13,431 nucleotides of DNA from Podila epigama. Its lineage: Eukaryota > Mortierellomycota > Mortierellomycetes > Mortierellales > Mortierellaceae. The notes under the pieces were generated by a model, which saw only the letters and a program-made list of their open reading frames with translations, ran no database searches and had not been told where the DNA came from. Of this stretch, positions 1 through 9,094 are shown piece by piece. The stretch's first letter is position 1, and each line of letters opens with the position of its first letter. The stretch covers positions 4,589-18,019 of the forward strand of contig JAAAVE010000289.1 of NCBI GenBank assembly GCA_015679605.1. Direction: 5' to 3'. The position numbers and the translations under genes were made by a program.

Positions 1-877
1 AAAAAAAAAAAAAAAATGGAAAAACTGAAAAAGCTGTTTTGACCCCGACGCGTAGTGTCCCAAAAGAGCGACCAGGACCATGTGTGTCAAGGCGCGCATG
101 GTATGTTCTGTATTTCTCTATTAGCACATCAGTCAACAACAGCAAAACACGTTTTTACTCCACATCCCTAATCTCCACCCATGACTTCCAACCATACCAT
201 GTCAATATCAACACGTTGGCAACATTCAAAAAGTCAGTGCGCGACTCTATTTATTTTGTGTCAAGACTCGTCTTCATGTGCTGGAGAGTTATGAGTTACG
301 AATTGACTGACAAGTGGCAAACAATCTGCTAAACCGTTTGTTTTGCAAGACTGTTTGTTTTGACACGCGTCGTCTTTCCACTGCACCATCGGGGCAGGCT
401 AATGGACATCTCTCATATGAGAGCGCCATCAAATGAAGTCACGTGCATTCAATCCTCAAGCTCACTTTTCCCACTTTTTTGTCGCTCGTAACTTTTTTTC
501 ACCATCACATCATCCACATTCATCTCTCATCTCTATCGCATCCTCCTCTTCCTCGAGCACATCACTCATCCTTTCCTGGGAGCATCAAACAGAAGCCTCA
601 CATTACCGACCTAGCTTCCCCTCCTCCTTTTCCCGTTCATTTCGGACGCGTTCAAACTTCATCTCCCCCGGAGCCAACCACCCCTTTCCTCCTACAACAC
701 AACAGAGCATCATCATGGTAACAAATCCTTCTGTCTGTTGGCTAAAGTCCATGGCAAACCCAGGAGCCATCTTGTACATTTCATGCAACTAAACAAACCC
801 ATCTTGCTCCTCATTCTCTGGGCACTTGACTCGTTCCTCTTTATTTTCTCGATGCATGTTCGCCTTCACTTCAGGTG
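1..877. other. Upstream region and leader of the beta'-COP gene
   Basis: No convincing gene is seen here. The first 16 bases are a poly-A run. Bases 460-715 are strongly C/T-rich on the + strand, as is common in fungal promoters and 5' leaders. Several short ORFs overlap this stretch but have biased, low-complexity translations rich in Ser, His, Pro and Phe and look like chance. Two ACGCGT motifs (48-53, 365-370), an E-box CACGTG (440-445) and a 14-bp palindrome (410-423) are present. A possible leader intron runs from GT at 718 to AG at 874. No clear TATA box was found. Confidence 0.6.
410..445. promoter_or_regulatory. Palindrome and E-box in the beta'-COP upstream region
   Basis: Bases 410-423 form a perfect 14-bp palindrome (CTCTCATATGAGAG) with a CATATG core. 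Bases 440-445 are the palindromic E-box CACGTG, preceded by GT, which is the preferred context of Cbf1-like bHLH factors. Binding by any factor is inference. The sites lie about 430-470 bp upstream of the favoured start codon. Confidence 0.3.
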
Positions 878-3800
878 ATGAAACTGGAGATCAAGGTAAA
901 AAATTAAAAACTACCCAAAGGGCAGCCACTCATTCCTCTCTTGTGCGAACACGTAGCAGCCTGAAGAGCAGTGACGACCTCTAAAAAAAATATAAATATT
1001 TCTGTACGTTTTTATCCATGTCACTCTGTCATACCTCTCAGTCTCTTTTACTTATTCCTTACCTCGTCTCTACTTTGATCATGACTCGTAGAAAAAACTG
1101 ATGGCTCGGTCTGAGCGTGTAAAGTCCATGGACTTTCACCCAACAGAACCATGGATCCTTGCGTCGTTGTATGATGGTCATGCATACATTTGGAACTACG
1201 AGACACAGGTCAGTTCAGCCGTTCTATTATTATTATAAGGCAGATCAATTTTAATATTTTTTGGCCTTCATTTTACTGAAAAGGACAAAACACGACTTTG
1301 TATGATGAACAATATTATTAGGCCCTTGTCAAGACCTTTGAAGTTGCAGACCAACCTGGTAATGAAGAGACTATCTGTATTGAAAAGGAGCTCTAAAACA
1401 AATCAATATCACTGAACGTTTTTGCTCCACTTTTTTCCACCTACCTAGTCCGCGCTGCAAAGTTCATTGCACGCAAGAACTACGTGATCACAGGATCCGA
1501 CGATATGCAGCTTCGTGTCTTCAACTACAACACTCACGAAAAGGTTCACAGCTGGGATGCCCACAGCGACTATATTCGATGCATTGCCGTTCACCCTACC
1601 CAGCCTTATGTTCTCTCGGGATCTGACGACATGACCATCCGTCTCTGGGACTGGGAAAAGGGCTGGAGATGCATGCAGACCTTTGAGGGACACACCCACT
1701 TTGTCATGACCATCACCATCAATCCAAAGGACACCAACACTTTTGCCTCGGCTTGCGTTGATCGCACTGTCAAGGTTTGGTCCCTTGGATCGAGCGTCGC
1801 CAACTTTACGCTCGAGGGACACGAAAAGGGCGTGAACTGGGTCGATTACTACTATGGTGGCGAGAAGCCCTATTTGGTCACTGCCGGTGACGACCAACTG
1901 GTCAAGGTCTGGGACTACCAAAACAAGACCTGTGTCCAAACTCTTGAGGGCCATGCCCAGAACGTTACCTTTGCCGTCTTTCATCCAGAGTTGCCCATCA
2001 TTATCTCTGGAAGTGAGGATGGCAGCGTTAAGATCTGGCACGCCAATACTTATCGTCTCGAGAACACTCTCAACTATGGTCTCAACCGAGCCTGGGCTAT
2101 TGCTTACCGTCGTACCACCAACGATGTCGCCCTCGGTTTTGATCTCGGCTCTGTCGTCATCAAACTCGGACGCGAGGACCCCACTGTGAGCATGGACAGC
2201 GGCGGAAAGATCATCTGGGCAAAGCACAACGACATCCAAACCGCCAACATTAAGGCTGCCTTGGGCGACGAGGTCAAGGATGGCGAACGGATCGCCTCTG
2301 CCGCCAAGGACCTTGGCAGCTGTGAGGTCTACCCTCAGACATTGCAGCACAGCCCCAACGGAAGATTTGTCGTCGTCTGTGGTGACGGTGAGTACATTAT
2401 CTACACTGCCCTGGCATGGCGTAACAAGAGCTTTGGCAGTGGTCTGGAATTTGTCTGGGCTTTGGACTCGAATTTGTACGCTGTACGCGAATCGACCTCC
2501 AAGGTCAAGGTCTTCAAGAACTTTAAGGAGAGACCTAACCTGATCCGCCTCAATTACACTGCTGAGGGAATCTTTGGCGGTACTTTGCTCGGAGTCAAGA
2601 GTGCCAGCTTTTTGAACCTCTACGACTGGGAGTCTGGCCTGACTGTCCGTCGCATTGACTGCGAACCCAAAAACGTAAGTTATAAAACGCGTGTAATATA
2701 TGCCAATGTCTACATTATTATTTTTGGCTTTACTTTTTTTCATTTGCAAGAGAGTGAGTCTAACAGCGACAATGAAACTTCCTGTTTCCATGCTAATATG
2801 TGTATAGGTCTACTGGTCCGAGACAGGAGACCTGATGACCATTGCCTGCGAGGATAGCTTCTATGTCCTTCGCTATAACCGTTCTGCCTACTCTCAGTTT
2901 GTTGAGGCTGGTGGACAAGTCGGAGAGGAAGGTGTTGAGGAGGCATTGGAGTTTGTCACCGAGATTCCTGAAAAGTAAGTACCCTCTCGATTAACTTTTG
3001 CCTCCTACTTTCTCGTCTCACTGCATCATGTACTGTACCACATTCAAATGACATGTCAACATCGTTTTTATATTTATTCAATTTTGTTTTTTATTTTCTC
3101 TACCTTTCTAAATTACACAGTGTCCAGACGGGTTGCTGGGTTGGTGATTGTTTCATCTACACCAACACATCTAACCGCCTGAACTACTTGGTGGGTGGCC
3201 AGACTCAGACGATTGCGCACTTTGACCATGCCATGTACCTCCTTGGCTATATTCCCCGCGACAACCGCATCTATCTCGTCGACAAGGACGTCAATGTTGT
3301 CAGCTACTCGATCTCGTTGACTGTGATTGAGTATCAGACTGCTGTTCTTCGTGGAGACATGGAGACTGCCGAAGCTTTGCTGCCTCGTGTCCCTCATGAC
3401 CAGCTGAACAAAATTGCTCGATTCTTGGAGGCACAGGAGCTGAAGGAGCTCGCTTTGGAAATCTCGACGGACCAGGAGCATAAATTCGACCTTGCAATTC
3501 ACCTGGAGCGTCTGGATATTGCTGTTGTCATTGCCAGGGAATCAGACTCGGAGCCCAAGTGGAAGACCCTTGGAGACTGTGCGATGAACAAGTGGAAGAT
3601 TAACCTGGCTGAGGAATGCTTCATTCACGCAAAGGACTTGAGTGGACTCTTGCTGATCTACACATCCAGCGGCAATGCAGCAGGCATGAGACGCCTGGCA
3701 CAGATGGCCAAGGAAGCCGGAAAGAGTAACATTGCCTTTGCTTGCTTGTTGTCTTTGGGCGAGGTTGAAGAATGTATCGACATTTTGATCAGCACAGATC

Positions 3801-4953
3801 GTATTCCTGAGGCAGCCATGATGGCTCGAACATATCTCCCAAGGTAAGCGAAAGACGTGTGATTTTGCTGGGACAGAACCACTTGACAAGGAGCAATAAG
3901 GAGGAGAAAAGCTGCTAATGTTTTTTCTTTTCATTTCTCTTCAATATGATGTGATATGATATGATAGTGCTGTGCCAAGAGTTGTCAAGCTCTGGCGCGA
4001 ATCCTTGATTGCGACCAAGCGCACCAAGACGGCCGAGGCATTGGCAGACCCATCCGAGTACGAAGACATGTTCCCCGATCTGCAATACGGCTTGATGGCT
4101 GAAGAAGCTGTCAAGGCATCGCGCGCCACTCCAGTCCCTGCCACTGCCTATGCTCAGTGGAAGGAGAACCTTGGTCGTGACGTTATTTCAGGTAATATAT
4201 TGTCGATGATGTCTTGAAGCGATCGTCAGGGTAGGGAAAAAAGACAGGACAAAGCAGGAAAGGACGAGACAGGACAGGACAGGACAGGACATGACATGGC
4301 GAGACCTAGCCTGTTTTTTTATATGTTTTTGGAGCGGGAGTTTTATTCATTGACTTTCCTGCCTGCTTACTGGATACTCTTTGATGTTTTTGTCGTTTTA
4401 GATATGAAATCAGGCCGTGGACTAGCCAGCTTGTCCACTCCAGAGCCAGAGAGCTATAGCCAAGGCGACTCTGAAGACCCCAATCATTATCACAGTCACT
4501 CACCGCACCAGGTGAACAGCAATGGACCATCAAGCCGAGGCTACACGTCGTCGTTGATTGACGAGCGTCCAGACACGATCAGTGATAACATGAGCCATAT
4601 GTCCCTTGAAGTCAACACTGCCGGTACAGGTTCTGTCAGGGTATGTTTTTTCTTTTTAGTTGCTGTTGTTATTGTTGTCATTGTTGTTAATGGCTGCACA
4701 TTCCATTCTTCTTGAAGTGCCGTGCTTGTGAAGTGCAATGAAAAGTTGAAATTGACATTTTTATTTCTTTTCCTTCCATTCTCCTCAAACCACTCTCTAC
4801 AAAAAAAAAAAAAATGCTGACAATACCTACATGCGAATGCAGGGCGATTTTGACTTTGATGACATGTCCAGCTTGACGACCTCTGACCATGACCGAGCAG
4901 TTCTTCAGGAGATGGCATCGAGAGACGAGGATGCCTTTGAGAGGTTAATTTAG
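878..4953 (+). CDS. SEC27: Coatomer subunit beta' (COPI coat, Sec27/COPB2)
   Basis: Beta'-COP is a subunit of the COPI coat, which carries cargo from Golgi to ER and within the Golgi and binds C-terminal dilysine signals. Exons: 878-895, 1092-1208, 1322-1358, 1449-2674, 2808-2974, 3121-3843, 3968-4191, 4402-4640, 4843-4953; all introns are GT-AG and the phases close to 953 aa (human about 906). Residues 1-300 form the first WD40 propeller, about 310-590 the second, and about 590-835 an alpha-solenoid. The tail is Ser/Asp-rich with a GDFDFDD stretch. The start MKLEIK mirrors yeast MKLDIK. R15, K17, R59, D98, D117 and D206 line up with the yeast residues I recall as the dilysine pocket. Family identity is near certain. 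The very N-terminus (possible MV extension from an ATG at 715) and the C-terminus (stop at 4951-4953 or a further exon) are less sure. Confidence 0.96.
4268..4290 (+). repeat. AGGAC pentanucleotide repeat in beta'-COP intron 7
   Basis: The sequence is GAC followed by four perfect AGGAC units, inside a wider purine-rich tract (about 4230-4298) with degenerate copies. It lies in the 210-bp intron 4192-4401, the longest in the gene, and is likely a microsatellite. Confidence 0.8.
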
Positions 4954-5280
4954 AATAGCGATAATAGCACACACAGAGACAGAGATAGTCAGAGTTTGAG
5001 ACAGAAGCAGAGGTAGAGGTAGAGGTAGCAGACTGGCCGACAGACAGAAAGACAGAAAGCCACACGACCCATCATAGATGTCAACGCGAAGTCAACGCAA
5101 TTACCACGACAAGTGGAAGGGGGAAGGACATGTGGGATCATTAAAAATATTGTTCTTTTTCACTCATGGAAGTTTCTACTTAGCCTTTTGCTCTCATTGT
5201 CTTGAAGCAATTGGTCTCTCTTTTTCTTTTCATTTCCAGGAACAAGAACAAAATAACAGTAATGACATCAACAACACCAC

Positions 5281-5320
5281 GAACAGGAACAGGAACAGGA
5301 ACAGGAACAGGAACAGGAAC
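5281..5320 (+). repeat. GAACAG hexanucleotide tandem repeat
   Basis: Six perfect GAACAG units plus GAAC. Because the unit is 6 bp and lacks stop codons, three frames stay open and encode Arg-Asn or Thr-Gly repeats on + and Pro-Val or Leu-Phe repeats on -. It lies just after a possible splice acceptor (CCAG ending at 5239), so it could be part of an alternative beta'-COP 3' exon. Confidence 0.9.
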
Positions 5321-5879
5321 AACAGCAGGAACGACAATGACAATGACAACGGCAACGACAAGGACAACGACAATGTTGACAATATCAGCGACCGGACGGG
5401 CAACAACTGGCATGAGGAGTTAGGCGCGTTCCTCACTCCTTGCTACATATTTGTAAGATATCATGTCTCCTAAGGGGTATTATGTCAGATTAACATGGAC
5501 ACTATGAACAACATCAACAACGACAGTTCACAAACAACAAACAACAAACAACAAAACAACAAACAACAACTAGCAACCACCAACCACCACCACCAACACT
5601 TTACGTTGCCATGGACATGGCCAATGGTGGTCCCCTATGTTTTGCTCCAAATCTCCTTTCTTTTTTCCCCCCTGTTGTGCTCCAGAATGTGTGAGTGAGC
5701 CTTGGTTTCAACAAGGAAAGACAACAAATTGCTACACCATGTCCCATGGTATATCGCAAATGTCCATACCCTCTGGCGTCGGCGCAGCATTGAAACGCCT
5801 AGACATGCTTTGTCGCCATGCGCTTTGTATCTTGCCAACGGCAAAGTGAGGCCCTTTTTTTTTTCCTTTTAACTGTATG

Positions 5880-5920
5880 CATTCATTCGTTCATTTATTC
5901 ATTCATTCATTCATTCATTC
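5880..5920 (+). repeat. ATTC tetranucleotide microsatellite
   Basis: About ten ATTC units, interrupted near 5888-5896 by GTTC and ATTT variants, with a perfect run at the 3' end. It is in the spacer upstream of the ADF-H/PH gene, and no function is evident. Confidence 0.85.
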
Positions 5921-6157
5921 TCCATGCATGATTCATTCAATCCAACCACATTACACGAAAATATCCCCTCTATCCTGCCCAAACACACACACACATCTAC
6001 ACACACGTAGACACCCCTTCTCGCCCCCTTTATTTTCTATTTTTTCCACTTGTGTTACCTCGTTGGATCTCTTCAAAAAGTTTTGGTTGATGCTGTATCT
6101 CTCTCCCTCTCTCTCAATCTCTCTCTCACACACCCTCTCTCTGCATCATCACAGCTT

Positions 6158-6185
6158 CAGCAACAGCAACAGCAACAGCAACAAC
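6158..6185 (+). repeat. CAGCAA hexanucleotide repeat
   Basis: About 4.5 units of CAGCAA, directly after a CT-rich tract (6097-6142), upstream of the ADF-H/PH gene. It could lie in the promoter or leader, and no coding frame through it is supported. Confidence 0.8.
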
Positions 6186-6287
6186 TAGTTTGCGACTATT
6201 TCAACCCTTGAACTCGAAACTCGATCCTTTTTTTTCTTTCTTTTTTTCTTCTTTTTTATTCTTCTTCTTTTTTGATTTTTCCTGTGT

Positions 6288-6294
6288 TATATAG
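6288..6294 (+). promoter_or_regulatory. TATA-like element upstream of the ADF-H/PH gene
   Basis: TATATAG lies 85 bp upstream of the start codon at 6379, right after a long T-rich tract (6225-6282). T-tract plus TATA-like spacing fits a fungal core promoter, but no transcription start can be read from the sequence. Confidence 0.3.
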
Positions 6295-6378
6295 GCACCA
6301 AAAAGCAACCCACACATCCCACCCCCTTTTACCATCCACCCTGAAAGAAACGATTTCATTTCAAAAAACAAAATTAAA

Positions 6379-7899
6379 ATGTCTTGCGATTTGTCAGATC
6401 CAGCCATCCTTGACGCGTACCATGATATCGTGAATGGTGGTTCCACCAACTGGTAATTGAAATCATGACATGACAAAGACCACGCACATACACACATGCA
6501 AGTCGATATAAATTGAACAACAGGAATATTGAAAACTTCTTCATTCATTTACAAAAAAAACCAGGCTCGTTTTGGGATACCGGGACACCCGCGACAAAAT
6601 TTTCTTGTACTCAAAGGGCTCCAAAGGTGTAGACGAGATGCGGGCCAACATGAATGATGATATCCTCTTTGGCTTTGTCCGTATTGAAGACAGCTATGCG
6701 CTCTTGGCTTATGTATCGGAACACGTCAGGTTAGACTTTTTATGCTGTTCGCCTAGAATTTGGGACAATCAAAAAAAAAAAAAATGGCTTTTTGTGTTAC
6801 CAACCGTTTTGCTTCCATTTCTTTGTTGCTTAACCTCACTATCTTTTATGATTTCCCACCAATCCTACGAACACAAACGGATGTACTAAAATATAAAGTG
6901 GTCTCCGTCGAGGTGAGTTCATGTTTCCAACAATGGATAAAAACGTTCCTTCAACTCTGCTGCTTCCCAAAAATAAGACGACCTACTCACACAGCAAATG
7001 TCGCTTACACCTATTCTGTACCCTGATTCGTAATCTCTCTAGCCCGCGCACTAGTCCATGGAAAGGTGGTCGGCACCTTATTCAAGAACAACCATGTCCA
7101 AATTAACTCTCCCAGCCTAGCCGACTTTACAGAACCCAAAATCCGCGCCCGTATGGGTCTCGTAGAAGGCCCTCCCACACCAGACCCTTCCAACTCGCCT
7201 ATCTTGATGCCCTCGTCGCCCGTCTCGGTAGCCCCTGTTGTCCGTCCAGCAACACCCATCTCACCGCCACCTTCCAAGGACGACACGACCAGTTATATCG
7301 AGGCCGTCTCTCCCGCGCGTACAGAAACTGCACGTCAGAGTCAAGACACGGCGTCCGAGCGACACCGGGCAACAGAGGAACGCGAGGCTCTTGATCACAA
7401 AAACAGAGCGAGCATGGCTACTCAACGACAGATCCTCGAACGGGAACTGGAAATCCAACGCAAGGCCGAATCAGAGCAAGCTGCACGAGAAGCAATGAAA
7501 AAGCAATTGATCGAGTATGAACGTCTACGTGGAGAGGGTCTCTCTGGATATATCTCGGTTCAGCGCCATGGCTCGCCATTCTGGCAGCGTCAGTTCTACA
7601 TCATGCGAGGTCAGGTCATGGCCCTGTACCGTGATGAAGAAGACGAAGGATACCATCGACAGCGTCAACGTCAACGCCATCTGCGTTGTGGAAGTAACGA
7701 TGATGAGCGAGGACCACTTTTTGAGATGAAGTTTGGAGGACGAGTGATGAGAATTGCTGACGCGTCAGAGGATGTGTTGATCCGGAATTGTTTCCGTGTT
7801 GAAATGTATAACGGCGACACACACTTTTTCTTTAGTGACACGTCAAAAGATATGGAACTTGCCATTGCTGGCATTATGAAATGCAACGAATCGGCCTAA
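6379..7899 (+). CDS. ADF-H (coactosin/Abp1-type) actin-binding protein with coiled coil and PH domain
   Basis: Exons: 6379-6452, 6565-6729, 6899-6912 and 7043-7899, giving 369 aa. Residues 1 to about 120 form an ADF-homology domain of the coactosin/Abp1 type: it begins MSCDLSDPAILDAYHDIVNG, and the exon 2-4 junctions restore HVSGLRRARALVHGKVV, close to the coactosin segment ENVSGLQRAK. Residues about 128-172 are Pro/Ser-rich. Residues 187-247 are charged and heptad-like, a likely coiled coil. Residues about 249-364 form a PH domain (GYISVQRHGSPFWQRQFYIM at the start, a C-terminal helix with MELAIAGIMKC), with an Arg/Gln-rich loop near 290-300. ADF-H of this type usually binds F-actin without severing it, and PH domains often bind phosphoinositides or proteins, so a link between cortical actin and membrane is a reasonable inference. 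The domain calls are firm; the precise family name and partners are unknown. The start has A at -3. Confidence 0.88.
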
Positions 7900-8071
7900 A
7901 AAAAAAAGTCAAGAAAAAAAAAGTCAGTGATAACCATTTGTACACACATGCAAAGCACGCACGATTGTTTAAACGACCACTTTTTCTTTTCCATTTTCCT
8001 CTTTATTTTTCTCTAGTACTTTAACGATCTATTCCATCCTCTGCTGCAATTGCAACAGACTCATGTATAAC

Positions 8072-8077
8072 AATAAA
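8072..8077 (+). terminator. Polyadenylation signal AATAAA
   Basis: A canonical AATAAA lies 173 bp after the stop codon of the ADF-H/PH gene, in an A/T-rich setting. Use of this site is inferred from the motif and position only. Confidence 0.5.
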
Positions 8078-8178
8078 AATACCAATTATCAACAATGAAA
8101 AAAAGACATCGAGGCATATTGAAATCTCGGATTGATAGTCATGGACTACCTGCTTATTTTGCCAGACATTCATCGCTC

Positions 8179-8213
8179 ATCTCTTATCTGTAGCTGAGGC
8201 AGTTACAAGAGAT
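8179..8213. other. Imperfect hairpin in the convergent 3' region
   Basis: ATCTCT (8179-8184) pairs with AGAGAT (8208-8213). After a four-base bulge (TATC), TGTAGCTG (8189-8196) pairs with CAGTTACA (8200-8207) through one G-U, closing a three-base loop. Its location after both stop codons would put it in either or both 3' UTRs. Any role in mRNA ends or stability is speculative. Confidence 0.4.
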
Positions 8214-8323
8214 AACAAATATGTGATGAGAATGATTGTAGAAAAAAAAAAAAAAATAGGCACAAAAAGGTCGTCGTTGAATTCTGTATTGGTTTCTTCT
8301 ATTCGATGGTCCTGCTCATTCTT

Positions 8324-9094
8324 CTAATCCTCGTATCCTGAAGGAGGGTTGCGGGCACGATTGGGAACTAGATATTATGTACATAGTATATGACGATATG
8401 ACAGTTAGTTTTGCTACTCTATTGGATATTGCAAACTGCATATATTACAAAGTATCAAGCGAGATATGATGCGGCAGCACTTACGGGGATAGGTCTCGGG
8501 AATGCGAGCAGGGGAAACATAGCCCTGGCTCTTGCGGATCTCGGGGACAGTGAGGACCAGAACGGGACCTAATACAAAGACGAAAACGATTATATTTTGT
8601 GCAGATTAGTTTACACGCTCTTCTTCCTCTACATTATCCAAGCGGTTTTTCTCTCGTTTGTTGAGTGTTACTCATTTGCACAAACAACACAACAATAGCA
8701 ACATCCAATTTAACTAAAGGTCCGTAAACCTGTTCTGACTCGGAGCAACAATCAACTTGTTATTCTTACCAATGGCAGCAATGACAAAGCTGGTGAAGAT
8801 GTATGGCTTATCGTTAGCGACTCGCTTCTATTGACACCAAGGTAAACAACGTTCCGAAAAGACAACAGAAAGAGGAGGAAAATGATTTCATGTTAGAATG
8901 GCGATGTAAAAAAAATAAAGATGGGATGCATAGGTCGTGTTTTCCATGATCCTGGCAATAAAACCATGTCCATGTATGTTTGCTTTTGCCCGCCCTTCAC
9001 ATCCAGTCCAGAGAGGGAAAATTGCATTGAGGTTGTTGTTCATTTTCTTTGTCCCTTCTGTGAAGACGAGACTTACAAGGTACTGAAGAACCAT
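8324..9094 (-). CDS. nuo9.5: Mitochondrial complex I 9.5 kDa subunit (NUO9.5/NDUFA3-type)
   Basis: A small accessory subunit of the membrane arm of NADH:ubiquinone oxidoreductase in the mitochondrial inner membrane. Exons in transcription order: 9094-9077, 8827-8770, 8568-8485 and 8367-8324 (18, 58, 84 and 44 nt), giving 67 aa with all splice phases closing and every intron GT-AG. The start is MVLQYLKRVANDKP, one transmembrane segment spans about residues 14-33, followed by VPEIRKSQGY, then IPETYPLPNRARNPPSGYED at the C-terminus. The order YL-R-(x)-KP, hydrophobic segment with GP, VP-IR, IP-TYP-P and a final GY-D matches what I recall of the fungal 9.5 kDa subunit, counterpart of NDUFA3. The ATG has a strong context (CCACCATGG). 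Introns (249, 201 and 117 bp) far outweigh the coding sequence. It is transcribed divergently from the SMARCD gene. The short N-terminus leaves open a missed upstream start. Confidence 0.82.

Larger units (their letters stand above)
4954..6378. other. Repeat-rich intergenic region between beta'-COP and the ADF-H/PH gene
   Basis: This 1.4 kb stretch holds the 3' region of the beta'-COP gene and the promoter and leader of the next gene. It is packed with simple repeats: GA-rich 4965-5062, GAACAG units 5281-5320 running into a degenerate GACAAY-rich tract to about 5373, CAA-rich 5526-5590, ATTC units 5880-5920, AC 5983-5994, CT-rich 6097-6142, CAGCAA units 6158-6185, and T-rich 6225-6282. ORFs of about 60-130 codons exist on both strands, but their translations follow the repeats (RN, TG, ND, LF runs) and match no family I know. 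No tRNA or other RNA gene was recognised, and no clear AATAAA was seen after 4953. Confidence 0.65.
7900..8323. other. Convergent 3' region between the ADF-H/PH and complex I subunit genes
   Basis: Both flanking genes end into this 424-bp stretch, so it should hold both 3' UTRs. It begins with two poly-A runs each followed by GTCA. It contains AATAAA at 8072-8077 (for the + gene), a predicted hairpin at 8179-8213 and a poly-A run near 8242-8255, which is a T-run for the - gene. No ORF or RNA gene is recognised. Confidence 0.6.

Noticed and set aside
433-792. Short ORFs in the C/T-rich leader
   Set aside because: The translations are Ser/His/Pro/Phe-rich and reflect the pyrimidine bias of the leader; there is no family resemblance.
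896-1091. Possible snoRNAs inside introns of the five genes
   Set aside because: I scanned several introns for C/D boxes (RTGATGA with CTGA) and H/ACA hints. Near matches such as GATGATG at about 4203 lack a partner box, so none is supported.
1445-2791. A 448-codon open frame on the - strand opposite the beta'-COP WD40 exon
   Set aside because: It lies exactly opposite the long conserved exon, has no recognisable domain, and such antisense frames arise from codon bias in the sense gene. The + strand frame is a clear beta'-COP match.
5078-5473. A 131-codon + frame with Asn/Arg and Asn/Asp repeats
   Set aside because: The frame stays open because of a stop-free hexanucleotide repeat; its non-repeat parts match nothing I know. 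It is kept only as a possible alternative 3' exon region in another frame.
5736-5750. ACCATG/CATGGT inverted repeat with a three-base loop
   Set aside because: A 6-bp stem with a tiny loop in a spacer of this size is expected by chance.
5635-5849. Overlapping frames of about 70 codons on both strands
   Set aside because: Neither has a recognised motif, both overlap each other fully, and no splice continuation to a conserved protein was found.
6201-6548. A 115-codon - strand frame opposite the ADF-H promoter and first exon
   Set aside because: It starts with a Lys/Glu-rich part that is just the complement of the T-rich tract and overlaps the real first exon.
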